A stretch of DNA of 64,000 nt, taken from positions 1 through 64,000 of the forward strand of contig NZ_JAAJBU010000001.1 of NCBI RefSeq assembly GCF_011392125.1, given 5' to 3'. Below, one piece after another: positions 37,239 through 46,926 of this stretch; position 1 is the stretch's first letter; every line of letters begins with the position of its first letter. Both the position numbers and the translations under genes were made by a program. The notes under the pieces were generated by a model. That model saw nothing but the letters and a program-made list of their open reading frames with translations. It did no database searches and had not been told where the DNA came from. The DNA is from Flavobacterium lotistagni. GTDB taxonomy: Bacteria; Bacteroidota; Bacteroidia; Flavobacteriales; Flavobacteriaceae.

Positions 37239-38588
37239 TTAGTTTTTTACCACTTTTACTGTTGAAGCAGCACCAGCGTTATTAGTAACTTTTACTAAGT
37301 AAATACCGCTGTTAAAGTTGTTAGCGTTTATAGCAACTGTGTCAACTGAAGCGAAGTTACCGTTGTAAACTTGCTTTCCTAAAACGTCGAAAACAGAAAT
37401 AGAAGAAATATTCTTGCCATTAACTTCTAAGTTTCCAGTAGTACTGTTGATAAAAGCACTGTAAGCTTTATCTTTTGAGAAACTTGAAGTAGATAAAGCA
37501 TTAGCTATCCATTTCCAAATACCTCCACTCACAGAAGATGCGGTAAATCCGCCTGATAAACCGTTTGTTGGATCATAGAACGATAATGAGTTAGCTCCAT
37601 CGTTTGGAACTTCATCAGTTTCATTGATATCAATCCAATTAAGTCCACCATCATAGCTGTAAGAAGAACCTCTACCAATTCCATCTGGATCCTCACCAGT
37701 AGTTACATAAAAATCTTGGGTTCCAGGAACGAAAGCTACTTCAAAATTTCTGAAATAACCATTTGGCACTTCAGGATTCCATGTAACTCCACCATCAGAA
37801 GTTCTGAAGAATCTAAAATCTTGAGCTACAATAATACCGTTATTCTCATCTTTCATTGCTAAACCTCCTCCTGCATCGCCACTCCAATCAGTCAAAGGAG
37901 ATTGTGTTACAGTCCATGTCAAACCAAAATCAGTTGACTTATACACTCTTCCTTTGTTAGTTTGAAACCATAAAACGTTATTATAAACTTCAAAATTGTG
38001 TGTGTATCCGTACTCTCCATCTAGAGGAGCTGGGATGTTAGCTGATGGCACTCTAGTCCAGTTTGTACCTCCATTAGTAGTAGTATAAATTTCGAAATAC
38101 CCGCTTGCTGGATCTCCCATAGTCATTCCTTTTTGGGCATCCCAAAAATGAACAATATTCGCGAATGATTCAGTTCCTGTGTTATAAGAAGCAGTATTCT
38201 GTCTTTGCCAAGTAGCTCCCGAGTCAGTAGTAATCCAAATACCTCCTGTCACACCAGCTCCATTAGGGAATACAGCAATGTATGCTGTAGTTGCATTGAT
38301 TGCACAAATATCACCAATAGCTAAATCAGTTGAACCGATTTCGATGTTGCCAACTGTCCAAGTTTCTCCACCATCAGTCGAACGACCCCATTCTTGATAA
38401 AAATCTCCGCTCCCGTCTCCAGCAGAAGCATAAATCCATACAACATTTGGATCATTTGGCGCATAAGAAATATCGGTTTCGTTGGTTGATGGGGTCAAAA
38501 ATCCTGTTGATTTTTCTTCCCAAAAAACTTGCTGGGCATTCGAAGCAAACCCACCAAGAATAAAGGTTAATAGTAATAATTTTTTCAT
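37239..38588 (-). CDS. T9SS-secreted BNR/VPS10-like beta-propeller protein
   Basis: About 449 aa. Signal peptide MKKLLLLTFILGGFASNAQ. Several BNR/Asp-box style repeats (STDGGETW, TTDSGATW, TTNGGTNW, STDFGLTW, TSDGGVTW) indicate a sortilin/sialidase-like beta-propeller. The last 75 residues (NGKNISSISVFDVLGKQVY, FNSGIYLVKV, STVKVVKN) are a type A T9SS sorting domain. No sialidase catalytic Arg triad can be assigned by eye, so enzymatic activity is unproven. It follows the SusCD locus but has its own promoter. Start at 38588 rather than 38648 because the signal peptide and the promoter both point there. Confidence 0.85.
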   Translation of the reverse strand: MKKLLLLTFILGGFASNAQQVFWEEKSTGFLTPSTNETDISYAPNDPNVVWIYASAGDGSGDFYQEWGRSTDGGETWTVGNIEIGSTDLAIGDICAINATTAYIAVFPNGAGVTGGIWITTDSGATWQRQNTASYNTGTESFANIVHFWDAQKGMTMGDPASGYFEIYTTTNGGTNWTRVPSANIPAPLDGEYGYTHNFEVYNNVLWFQTNKGRVYKSTDFGLTWTVTQSPLTDWSGDAGGGLAMKDENNGIIVAQDFRFFRTSDGGVTWNPEVPNGYFRNFEVAFVPGTQDFYVTTGEDPDGIGRGSSYSYDGGLNWIDINETDEVPNDGANSLSFYDPTNGLSGGFTASSVSGGIWKWIANALSTSSFSKDKAYSAFINSTTGNLEVNGKNISSISVFDVLGKQVYNGNFASVDTVAINANNFNSGIYLVKVTNNAGAASTVKVVKN

Positions 38589-38617
38589 AATAAATTGAAT
38601 TAAGTTAAAGAATAAAA

Positions 38618-38649
38618 CAAATGTAGTTATTAAAATTAGTAAACACAAA
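38618..38649 (-). promoter_or_regulatory. promoter of the BNR-repeat T9SS gene
   Basis: TTTG (38649-38646), 20 bases, TACATTTG (38625-38618) on the minus strand. The -33 element lies in the 3' arm of the preceding terminator hairpin. Confidence 0.75.
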
Positions 38650-38683
38650 AAAGTACAAGAATATCCTTATACTTTTTTGTGTT
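38642..38683 (-). terminator. terminator of the SusCD-lipoprotein operon
   Basis: AACACAAAAAAGTA (38642-38655) and TACTTTTTTGTGTT (38670-38683) form a perfect 14-bp stem, four bases after the stop codon of the last lipoprotein gene. Confidence 0.8.
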
Positions 38684-38687
38684 AAAA

Positions 38688-39545
38688 CTATAGTTGACTA
38701 GAGGTATATTCGACTTCCGAACCGTTCTCAGTTTTGGTAACTTTGAAAATTGGAACTAGAGGCGAACTTTCAGTAAGCCCGTTATACGTTCCTTGATACA
38801 CCTCAACCTTCCCGTCAGGAAAGACTAAAATAGCTCTGTAGGGCATATCAACTGGCTGACTCAAAAGCGTACCTGCACCATCACCCCCAATACTAAAAAT
38901 ATATTCCCCAGGAGCTGTTGATAAGGCAGAGCTGTTTGTTGTACCACTATTTCTTATTACGTGCTCTCTTCCGCTATTAAAAGCATTAACAACAACATCT
39001 GCTAGAGTAGGCCTATCAATACTCATTCTTAATTTGTTATTGCTTCTAGGATTTAGCCAAGTTACAAATATCTTCAATCGATCATCAGCTACCTCAGGGA
39101 TAGAAGTACTGCCTGTATTCACCAAGACTTTATTGGAAGTCATCAGAAAATGCTTTCCAGGAACAACAGTTTGCAAATTAATGGCAGTAATAGAAAGTTC
39201 AAAAGTTGTATTAAAAACAAGCCCGCCTACTGCTTCGATTTTATCAGTAACTGAGGTTTCTCCGGGCATAATATCAAAATACTCACGAATTCTTCCGCCG
39301 TCAGACCTTAATGTTGTCACTTCAATGGTAGTGGTATCGTTGAAAGTCACACCAACTGGGAGCGAAGCTGTAAAATCAATTTCCTGACCTGTCAATGCAT
39401 TCACAGCAGGAGTAGATATTGTTCCAACTAGTGTCTCAATTTGCATGTTTCCAACTGGGGAACCGCTAAATTTATCATCAGTTGAACAGCCTATAACCGT
39501 TAGCAATACTAACGAAACCATCATTACAATTATATTTTTTTTCAT
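38688..39545 (-). CDS. lipoprotein of the SusCD locus
   Basis: About 285 aa. Lipoprotein signal with lipobox LTVIGC (Cys20) followed by STDDK. The rest looks like beta-sandwich domains with acidic and Thr-rich strands; no catalytic motif seen. Its position after SusC, SusD and a second lipoprotein suggests a surface-exposed binding partner, comparable to SusE/SusF by placement only. Start chosen at the Met before KKNIIVMM, eight residues into the longer frame. Confidence 0.7.
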   Translation of the reverse strand: MKKNIIVMMVSLVLLTVIGCSTDDKFSGSPVGNMQIETLVGTISTPAVNALTGQEIDFTASLPVGVTFNDTTTIEVTTLRSDGGRIREYFDIMPGETSVTDKIEAVGGLVFNTTFELSITAINLQTVVPGKHFLMTSNKVLVNTGSTSIPEVADDRLKIFVTWLNPRSNNKLRMSIDRPTLADVVVNAFNSGREHVIRNSGTTNSSALSTAPGEYIFSIGGDGAGTLLSQPVDMPYRAILVFPDGKVEVYQGTYNGLTESSPLVPIFKVTKTENGSEVEYTSSQL

Positions 39546-39592
39546 TATTTCAAATTTACGATTAAACATAATACCAAATCAAGCATCCAATT

Positions 39593-40135
39593 TTAAGGTG
39601 TTGTTTGATAATTATTAATAGGCGATGTAAGATTAGTCTCTACAGAAGTATTGAATTTGTAGGCTTGCTTGTAAGCAGGTTCACCACGAATTGTAGCAGA
39701 CAAATCTCTATAACCAGCACGTACTCCTTTGGCATCATACGAATAAGCAATAAATCTAAGAATGTCTCCTTGTTGAATTGTGATTGTACGTCCAATTGCT
39801 GCATATGCATCTTGCACATCCTGAGCAGTAATAGCTAAATCCACAGGAAAAGAAGTTATAGTTTTCAATGGAATGTATTCAGAGGAAAGCTCACCTGATC
39901 TAACCCATCTTACAAATAATTCATAACGAACTACAGTATTTGAAGGATTTGTCAACATACCACCAAACGACGAAGTAGAAATATTATTAAAATCTATTCT
40001 GTCTCTGGTAATATCCAAACGCATATATTGACCATTTACAATCAATGGACGTGGATCTAAACTATCATCTTGCTCGCATGATGAAAAAGATAATAATGCA
40101 ATCAAAAGAATGGGTATAAAAAATAATCTTTTCAT
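39593..40135 (-). CDS. small lipoprotein of the SusCD locus
   Basis: A 180-aa lipoprotein (lipobox FSSC, Cys20, then EQDDS). The sequence YMRLDITRDRIDFNN and the paired-strand pattern suggest one or two beta-sandwich domains. It lies 10 bases after the SusD gene and 23 bases before the start of the last lipoprotein gene's frame, so one operon is likely. No known function; surface binding inferred from position. Confidence 0.7.
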   Translation of the reverse strand: MKRLFFIPILLIALLSFSSCEQDDSLDPRPLIVNGQYMRLDITRDRIDFNNISTSSFGGMLTNPSNTVVRYELFVRWVRSGELSSEYIPLKTITSFPVDLAITAQDVQDAYAAIGRTITIQQGDILRFIAYSYDAKGVRAGYRDLSATIRGEPAYKQAYKFNTSVETNLTSPINNYQTTP

Positions 40136-40145
40136 GATATCTATA

Positions 40146-41918
40146 TTAATGTAAAGTTAAACCTGCTTTATCCCAAAAAACTCTTCTAGTTCTAACATTT
40201 GTAGGCGTATTAGGGTTATTAACAGCACTGTCACTAGCATAGTAAGCTGTGTAGTAAAAATCACCTGATGCTGGTTCTAATGTAGGTTGTAAATTGCTTG
40301 GATAACCCGTTCTTCTGTATGCGTTATATGGCTCTATACCATTACCCCATGCTGCCAAAAAGTACTCCTTAATAATCAATTCAAGCTTATTAGTAGCAGC
40401 ATTATTGTACTTATTCAATACGAAAGTAACATACTTATTCTCATGAGAAGTTAAAGTAGCAGGATTTGGCTCAGCTCCAGCAGCATAAGGATAGTCCGGT
40501 ATAAGATTGACTGTTTTCTTAATTGATTCTCTAATACCTGCCTCCAACTCACCTGCTGCAGTTAATGAAGTACCCGCTACAGATGCAGGAAGCTCTAATG
40601 CAACCTCAGCAAGCATGAAATGAACGTAAGATGACAAAATCATTGGCATAATTCCAGCTCCTAAAGCTCCTTTATCACCTCCAGACTGAACAGAGCTGCT
40701 AAGACCGTAGGCGCCACCAATTGGATATATCCCAGCTACAGTTCTTTTATCAGCATCAGGCGGAATACCACTAGCATCACCGTGATCTCTACCTAAATAG
40801 CCATTCCCAGGCATTCCTGTTTGTCCAACCCAATTAGAAACCAAATAAGGTGTGCGAATATCATCTGCTCCTGTGGGGAAATAAAATGAAAAATACTCTT
40901 CATTATTATAATGATCGGGACGAGTTCTTCTAGGCAATGTGAATGAATCTAAACCAGAAGGATCAACTACCTGCTTACAGAAATAGAATGGAATTCTGGG
41001 GTCATAAGTAAGGTTTGCATCAGTTACCACTCCATTAGAACCTACAAGTAAATCAAACTTCTTTTCAGTAGTCATAGCCCATAACATATAGTTTGCTATG
41101 TATGCTCCACCACCAGCTTCATACTGATCATTGTATAGCGGGTGTCTGGTATTTGGAGTAAATCTTGAATTACCATACTTAAATGCAAAGTCTTCAGATT
41201 GTTGATCGATATAATTATTTGCAACAAGTATCTCATTAATCTTACTTGAAATATTAACTCCCAGATCATCACCAGCTAAACGTGCATTGCAATACATCTT
41301 TAGTTTAAGAGTATTTGCAAGAGTAATCCAGCTCGCTTGAGAAGAGTAATACAAATCTTGAATTGCACTTTTACTATTATTGGTTTGGCCTAATACTGCA
41401 ATAGCTTCATCCAATTCTAATAACAATCCTTTGTAAACATCTTCACCTTTATCAAAATGAGGGGTAAGATTAGCATTACCCATTAAAGCCTCACTATAAG
41501 GAATGTCACCATACATGTCTACCAAAGTCATTAAAACATATACTCTTATAACCTTAGAGGCACCAAGAGCATAAAACTCACGGTTAGTTATAGCCTTAGG
41601 CTCCATAACTTTGACAGCATTCAATAGATTGTATCCAATATTCCAATTGGTATTGGAATTAACAGGAGCAAAAGCATTGTCATAAGTGTTCCCACTAGTC
41701 ATGGCCATCTGCCTTGTTACACGTTGTGTAAATGAATTAGCTGAATCAACAAAATCTGGCAATTGCAACTGCACATAATTAAAAGCATAAACCGGATCGA
41801 GCAAATTTACAGAGGGCTGGCTCGGGCTTTCAAGTTGGTCTAAGTCCATTGTTTCACAACCTGCAAAGGCAAAGACCAAGGCACATAGTGACCATTTTAA
41901 AATATTATTCTTTTTCAT
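40146..41918 (-). CDS. SusD/RagB-like outer-membrane lipoprotein
   Basis: A 590-aa lipoprotein (Cys21 in FAGCETMDL) with the TPR-like helices of SusD proteins (YALGASKVIRVYVLMTLVDMYGDIPYSEAL). It sits on the outer face of the SusC barrel as a lid that captures the substrate. The closest subgroup is SusD-like_2, often found without carbohydrate enzymes. It begins three bases after the SusC gene stop. Confidence 0.92.
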   Translation of the reverse strand: MKKNNILKWSLCALVFAFAGCETMDLDQLESPSQPSVNLLDPVYAFNYVQLQLPDFVDSANSFTQRVTRQMAMTSGNTYDNAFAPVNSNTNWNIGYNLLNAVKVMEPKAITNREFYALGASKVIRVYVLMTLVDMYGDIPYSEALMGNANLTPHFDKGEDVYKGLLLELDEAIAVLGQTNNSKSAIQDLYYSSQASWITLANTLKLKMYCNARLAGDDLGVNISSKINEILVANNYIDQQSEDFAFKYGNSRFTPNTRHPLYNDQYEAGGGAYIANYMLWAMTTEKKFDLLVGSNGVVTDANLTYDPRIPFYFCKQVVDPSGLDSFTLPRRTRPDHYNNEEYFSFYFPTGADDIRTPYLVSNWVGQTGMPGNGYLGRDHGDASGIPPDADKRTVAGIYPIGGAYGLSSSVQSGGDKGALGAGIMPMILSSYVHFMLAEVALELPASVAGTSLTAAGELEAGIRESIKKTVNLIPDYPYAAGAEPNPATLTSHENKYVTFVLNKYNNAATNKLELIIKEYFLAAWGNGIEPYNAYRRTGYPSNLQPTLEPASGDFYYTAYYASDSAVNNPNTPTNVRTRRVFWDKAGLTLH

Positions 41919-41921
41919 TTT

Positions 41922-44900
41922 TTAGAAAGTTAAGTTAAAGTTGAAACCATACCTTTTAGCTGTTGGTCCCGTTAAGTAGTCAAATCCCTGACCATTCCCA
42001 ACTCCTAAACTCATCACTTCAGGGTCAAAATTTAGATATTTAGGGAAATTAAATGCTTTGTACCACAAGTTTTGTCCAACAAACGAGATAGAAATCTTTC
42101 CAAAAGGAGTTCTTTCAAGCATTTTCTTAGGTAATGAATAAGACAATGAAACCTCTCTTAATCTCAAATTAGTAGCATCATATATAGCTTGTTCATTGAT
42201 AAAGAACCCAGAGTTATTGAAACCATATTGAGTCCATCCGATTTGAGTAGTATTGATATTTCCTGTAGTAGTAACGCCTGGTAAAACAACCGTACCCGAT
42301 CTATCGAAATCAGTATCTTTTGTCAAACCTCTAGACAACAATGCTGCAGCAGTAGTAGAATATATATCACCTCCTTTTTGATATTCTAATTGGAATCCAA
42401 GAGTGATATTCTTATATGAAATTTCATTAATCAAGGTTCCTCTCCATTCAGCATTTGGATCACCTATTTTCTTAAGTTCATTATCCACTAAGTAGTTCCC
42501 ATCATTACCTACAATATAGTTTCCATTACCATCTCTCTTGATTGAGCTTCCATAAATAACACCATAAGCTTCACCTGGAACTGCAAAGTTACCAAGATTG
42601 GTAAAACCAGCAAATGGAAGCTGCTTTACATCACCCAACCCTAACGATTCAACAATATTTTTGTTCTTGGTGAATGCTGTTGTGACATCCCATGAAAATC
42701 CGTCATCTTCTTTAGACTTGAAAACTGCTAAATTAAGTCCTAACTCGATACCTTTATTACTTACCTCTGCAATATTGTCTGCTGTGGTATCGTATCCTGT
42801 AGCAGGATCCAATGGCCTATCGATAATCAAGTCTGTAGATATTTTACTGTAAATAGACAAATCAACTCCAATTCTGTTGTTGAAAAACTTACCTTCAAAA
42901 CCAAATTCGGTTTCTTTCACTAATTCTGGCTTTAAGTTTTCATTTCCAAGTTCGTTTCTTGGTGCAAGTGTATTGATTACTGTTCCGTCTGTCTGAAGGA
43001 AGGCACTTGTACGTGCTATAAGACCAATTCTAGTTTTGTATGGGTCAGGAAAACCAGCTGAGGACCCATAACCTAAACGAAACTTCATAAAGTTAATGTA
43101 CTTGTTTCCTTTCAAACTTTCAAATGCGTCTGTTGGAACAAAAGAAAGAGAAGCAGAAGGATAAAATAGAGATCTAGTATTGGTTGGTAAAGAAGAATAA
43201 GTATCATTTCTTCCTTGCAAGTTCAAGTATAAGTACTTTTTGAAACCAATAGTAGTACTTCCATATAGACCAATAATGTTAAAACTTTGACTTTCTGAAT
43301 AACCATCGTGTTTTTCAAAGTTTTGATGTTCAAGAAAACCATACAAAAACTGAACTGTGCTAGCTAAATAATTGTATCTGTATGACTCAAGCCTTGGGTT
43401 AAAACCAATAGTTCCTTCTATATTCCAATTCTCAGACTTCCCAACCTTTGTATCAAAGTTATAACTCAAGGTATGGTCATAAATCAAGTTTTCATTCACT
43501 GTTGTTCTCATGAAACCTTCATCATCAAAGGGCTGTCCGTTACCTCTGTTGATATAGTAAACTTTAGTTTGTGTGTAGTTATCCGTAGACAATCTGTAAG
43601 ACAAATTAGACCATGAATTCAACTCATAGGAAGCGGTAAAATTACCAAAGAAACGTCTAACTGATTCGTCGTCACTTGAGTTTTTCAAAGTCCACCGCGG
43701 GTTTGGAATATCAGTCCTGTAGTTCACAGAAGAACGATCTAGAGGATTTTCGTAAGGAATACCAAACAAGTCTAAGCTTCTAGGAGTATACAAAATATTT
43801 GCAAAAACCGATGGCGCTGCCGCATTTGACCCAAAACCTGCCGCTGTTGGCGGCGCAGACTTATCAGTCTTAACGTACTGCATGGTAGAACTTAAAGTCA
43901 AGCCATTAGAAAGTTTTGTAGTACCTCCCATGTTAAGATTCAAACGCTGGTATGTGTTATTTTCAATAAAACCTTCATCACGAGTATGACCTACGCCTAA
44001 ATTATAAGTTGTATTTTCAGCACGACCTCCAATGTTCAATGAAGTAGTACTCACCACACCTGTTCTGAAAAAAGGCTCAACGTTGTTTTGAGGCGCGTAC
44101 AATACTTTTTTAGGCGCTTGATTCGACTGTCCTACATTATCAAAGAACTGAGGAAATACTTCAGCACCATAATAAGCCAAAGGATGATTAACCATTCCAT
44201 TCTCATCAATACCCTGAGTCCCTCTCGTTCCAAATCTAGGCCCCCAGTTAGAAAAAGCCTGAGTAAATGCATTATCAAAACCATTCCCGTAATTGTTTTG
44301 ATATTCTGGTAAATCTGAGATTTCAGTCATATATAAAGACTGCGTAAAATTAACCGACATCTTTTTGTTGATGTCTTTAGTGTTTCCTGATTTTGTTGTA
44401 ATCAAAATTACTCCGTTTCTTCCCGCAGAACCATACAAAGTTGTTGCACTCAATCCTTTCAAGATGTTTACAGTCTCGATACTGTTAGGATCTAAATCAA
44501 GAAAGCGGCTCGAAGCATTTGTTGCCCCTTCTAAAAAGTTACCATCAGAGTTTGTATCTGCGTTAAACGGAATACCATCTACCACAAACAAAGGCTGGTT
44601 ACTACCTGTGATTGAAGAATAACCACGAATAATGATGTTAGTTCCCGAACCCGACAAACCGCTAGTTTGTTGAATATTTACCCCAGGAGCTTTCCCTGTA
44701 AGCGCACGAGCAACGTCGGTTGACGGTTTGGAAGCAAAGTCTTCAGCTTTAATAGTAGAAACCGCATAACCCAGAGCTTTCTTTTCTTTCTTAATTCCCT
44801 GACTGGTTACCACCACTTCACTCAACTCCATCCCTCCGGCTTTCATCGACATATTAACAGTATTAGATGCCCCTACCGTAGCAGATACATCCTTCATCCC

Positions 44901-45125
44901 GATAAAAGAGAAAACCAATACATCACCGGTTTTGGCTTTTATGGCATACTTTCCGTCTATGTCGGTCTGAACACCGTTTTTAGTGCCTTTAACTATTACG
45001 TTGGCACCCGGAAGCGGCCCAGTTTCATCAGAAACGACTCCCGTTACAGTTTTCTCCTGTGCAAAAGCAAACTGCATTGATAACGCTAGTAATAGCGCAA
45101 AAATCCATTTGAACTTCGATCTCAT
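41922..45125 (-). CDS. SusC/RagA-type TonB-linked outer-membrane transporter
   Basis: A 1067-aa TonB-dependent transporter. Signal peptide (1-22), CarboxypepD_reg-like domain (about 24-110, VTGVVSDETGPLPGANV), TonB-box-like ELSEVVVTSQG, plug with the SusC signature (IIIRGYSSITGSNQPLFVVDGIPF; GRNGVILITTKSG), then the barrel ending in the aromatic FNFNLTF. With the SusD it imports oligomers using TonB energy. No enzymes, anti-sigma factor or hybrid sensor is adjacent, so the substrate is unknown; peptides are as likely as glycans. A TATATTTG -7 element lies at 45189-45182 without a clear -33. Confidence 0.95.
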   Translation of the reverse strand: MRSKFKWIFALLLALSMQFAFAQEKTVTGVVSDETGPLPGANVIVKGTKNGVQTDIDGKYAIKAKTGDVLVFSFIGMKDVSATVGASNTVNMSMKAGGMELSEVVVTSQGIKKEKKALGYAVSTIKAEDFASKPSTDVARALTGKAPGVNIQQTSGLSGSGTNIIIRGYSSITGSNQPLFVVDGIPFNADTNSDGNFLEGATNASSRFLDLDPNSIETVNILKGLSATTLYGSAGRNGVILITTKSGNTKDINKKMSVNFTQSLYMTEISDLPEYQNNYGNGFDNAFTQAFSNWGPRFGTRGTQGIDENGMVNHPLAYYGAEVFPQFFDNVGQSNQAPKKVLYAPQNNVEPFFRTGVVSTTSLNIGGRAENTTYNLGVGHTRDEGFIENNTYQRLNLNMGGTTKLSNGLTLSSTMQYVKTDKSAPPTAAGFGSNAAAPSVFANILYTPRSLDLFGIPYENPLDRSSVNYRTDIPNPRWTLKNSSDDESVRRFFGNFTASYELNSWSNLSYRLSTDNYTQTKVYYINRGNGQPFDDEGFMRTTVNENLIYDHTLSYNFDTKVGKSENWNIEGTIGFNPRLESYRYNYLASTVQFLYGFLEHQNFEKHDGYSESQSFNIIGLYGSTTIGFKKYLYLNLQGRNDTYSSLPTNTRSLFYPSASLSFVPTDAFESLKGNKYINFMKFRLGYGSSAGFPDPYKTRIGLIARTSAFLQTDGTVINTLAPRNELGNENLKPELVKETEFGFEGKFFNNRIGVDLSIYSKISTDLIIDRPLDPATGYDTTADNIAEVSNKGIELGLNLAVFKSKEDDGFSWDVTTAFTKNKNIVESLGLGDVKQLPFAGFTNLGNFAVPGEAYGVIYGSSIKRDGNGNYIVGNDGNYLVDNELKKIGDPNAEWRGTLINEISYKNITLGFQLEYQKGGDIYSTTAAALLSRGLTKDTDFDRSGTVVLPGVTTTGNINTTQIGWTQYGFNNSGFFINEQAIYDATNLRLREVSLSYSLPKKMLERTPFGKISISFVGQNLWYKAFNFPKYLNFDPEVMSLGVGNGQGFDYLTGPTAKRYGFNFNLTF

Positions 45126-45281
45126 ATAAATTATGTTTGAGTTAGATATCCCGCAAACTTCTTAATTAATTCTTAAATAAACAAATATAAATTCCCAATA
45201 TATTTTTTAGCACGCTGTTAAAAACTATTGAAGATTGTTTATGTTATTCTAGATTACCCAATTAAAAAGCAATTAAATGAT

Positions 45282-45289
45282 TAAATTTG
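45282..45289 (+). promoter_or_regulatory. -7 element upstream of rnhB
   Basis: TAAATTTG, 31 bases before the ATG. No TTG at the expected -33 distance, so the call is tentative. Confidence 0.4.
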
Positions 45290-45320
45290 TCTGCTTTTTT
45301 TTAAATTTCCACAAAAGAAG

Positions 45321-45917
45321 ATGCTGCTACTGAAACACTCAGTCTTTGTTCTAGAAACCGGAACTGATGAAGCCGGACGGGGTTGCCTTGCAGGCCCGGT
45401 AACCGCAGCAGCCGTGATACTTCCCGAAGACTTTCAGAACGAAACACTCAACGATTCCAAACAACTTACCGAAAAACAACGCGAACAATTACGGCCCATT
45501 ATCGAGCAACAAGCCCTCTGTTTTGCCGTCACGCATTTGGAACCGGCAGTTATCGACCAAATCAATATCCTAAATGCCTCCATCAAAGCCATGCAGGAAT
45601 GTATCTTGAAGCTCAAACCCGAGCCACAATATATTATAGTAGACGGCAACCGTTTTAAACCTTTGCACATTCCACACAGTTGCATTGTCAAAGGCGATTC
45701 AAAATATATGAGCATTGCCGCAGCCTCGGTGTTGGCCAAAACCTACCGAGACGAATATATGAATCGAATTCACGAAGAATTCCCAATGTACAATTGGAAG
45801 CAAAACAAAGGTTACCCGACACCCGAACACCGTCAAGCCATCAAAGAATACGGCCCGACTCCATACCACCGAATGAGTTTTCGCTTATTACCCGAACAAT
45901 TAACGTTCGAATTTTAG
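45321..45917 (+). CDS. rnhB: ribonuclease HII
   Basis: A 198-aa enzyme that nicks RNA in RNA-DNA hybrids and removes single ribonucleotides. The catalytic [14 protein letters not shown] segment (Asp and Glu ligands, about 14-27), DGNRF (about 110), and the [18 protein letters not shown] segment are present. Normal length; divergent from the SusC gene. Confidence 0.96.
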   Translation: MLLLKHSVFVLETGTDEAGRGCLAGPVTAAAVILPEDFQNETLNDSKQLTEKQREQLRPIIEQQALCFAVTHLEPAVIDQINILNASIKAMQECILKLKPEPQYIIVDGNRFKPLHIPHSCIVKGDSKYMSIAAASVLAKTYRDEYMNRIHEEFPMYNWKQNKGYPTPEHRQAIKEYGPTPYHRMSFRLLPEQLTFEF

Positions 45918-45951
45918 ACAAACCTCAATACTTACCTAATATATAGTATTC

Positions 45952-46650
45952 TCAAACAAACTCACATTCAAACAAAACTCGAAAGTGCTTCAATATTTTC
46001 TGTTTGACTTCGGCTTCATCTACTTTCGCCAGACCAAGTTCGACATTTAAAGAAGTTACTGCCTTGCCGCGAATCCCGCACGGAATAATATTGTCAAAAT
46101 AACCCAAATCTACATTCACGTTCAAAGCAAAGCCGTGCATCGTTACCCAACGCGAGGCCCGAACGCCCATCGCACAGATTTTCCGCGCAAACGGAGTTCC
46201 TACATCTAACCAAACACCGGTTTCTCCTTCACTCCGACTCGATTCCAGACCGTATTCCTTTAAGGTAAGAATGATGGCCTCTTCCAGAAAACGCAAATAC
46301 TTATGAATATCAGTAAAGAAATTCTCCAAATCCAAGATCGGATAACCCACAATCTGTCCTGGCCCGTGATAGGTAATATCGCCGCCCCGGTTGATTTTAT
46401 AATAAGTCGCACCTTTGGCCGCGAGCTGATTTTCATTCAGCAACATATTCGATTCATCGCCACTTTTGCCCAAAGTATACACATGCGGATGCTCCACAAA
46501 CCAAAAATGGTTGGGCGTTTCCAATTGGGCTTCTTCCCGGCGGTTGCGTATTTTTAAATCAACGGTTTCCTTAAATGCCGCTTCCTGCAAATCCCAAACT
46601 TGCTTATAATCGCGCAGGCCCAAATCCTGAAGTTGAATCGTTTTGTTCAT
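45952..46650 (-). CDS. lipB: octanoyl-[acyl-carrier-protein]:protein N-octanoyltransferase
   Basis: About 232 aa. LipB moves octanoyl groups from ACP to lipoyl domains. Conserved RGGDITYHGPGQIVGYPILDL and the catalytic Cys in KICAMGVRASRWVTMHG, with the Lys nearby, are present. Start at 46650 (MNKTIQLQDLG) rather than 46680, because a TAAATTTG -7 element (46675-46668) lies inside the longer frame. Confidence 0.93.
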   Translation of the reverse strand: MNKTIQLQDLGLRDYKQVWDLQEAAFKETVDLKIRNRREEAQLETPNHFWFVEHPHVYTLGKSGDESNMLLNENQLAAKGATYYKINRGGDITYHGPGQIVGYPILDLENFFTDIHKYLRFLEEAIILTLKEYGLESSRSEGETGVWLDVGTPFARKICAMGVRASRWVTMHGFALNVNVDLGYFDNIIPCGIRGKAVTSLNVELGLAKVDEAEVKQKILKHFRVLFECEFV

Positions 46651-46873
46651 GGCTAAAAAATCATGCGCAAATTTACGCAATTAATCGGGCTGATGTGGTT
46701 TTAAATTTTCAGGAGCAGCGCTATTGTTTTCATAAGAGCAAATGTCCCGCTATCCGCTCTATCTTTTCCTGCTTAAAGAAAGCAGCAAAAGGATGCCGCT
46801 GCTATCGGGGCTAATCAGGGCACTTCATCCAAACGCCGACTTGCTTCTTGTTCTGCTATTAGAAAAAACGTTC

Positions 46874-46904
46874 TTGTCAACTATACAACTATTGCCTACA
46901 TTTG
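46874..46904 (+). promoter_or_regulatory. promoter of lysS
   Basis: TTG (46874-46876), 20 bases, TACATTTG (46897-46904); the leader would be under 20 bases and A-rich. Confidence 0.75.
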
Positions 46905-46926
46905 CAGCTTCAAAACCAAAAAAATC

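Noticed and set aside
37239..38588. Sialidase activity for the BNR-repeat protein
   Set aside because: Asp-box-like repeats are visible but the catalytic arginine triad and Tyr/Glu pair could not be recognised.
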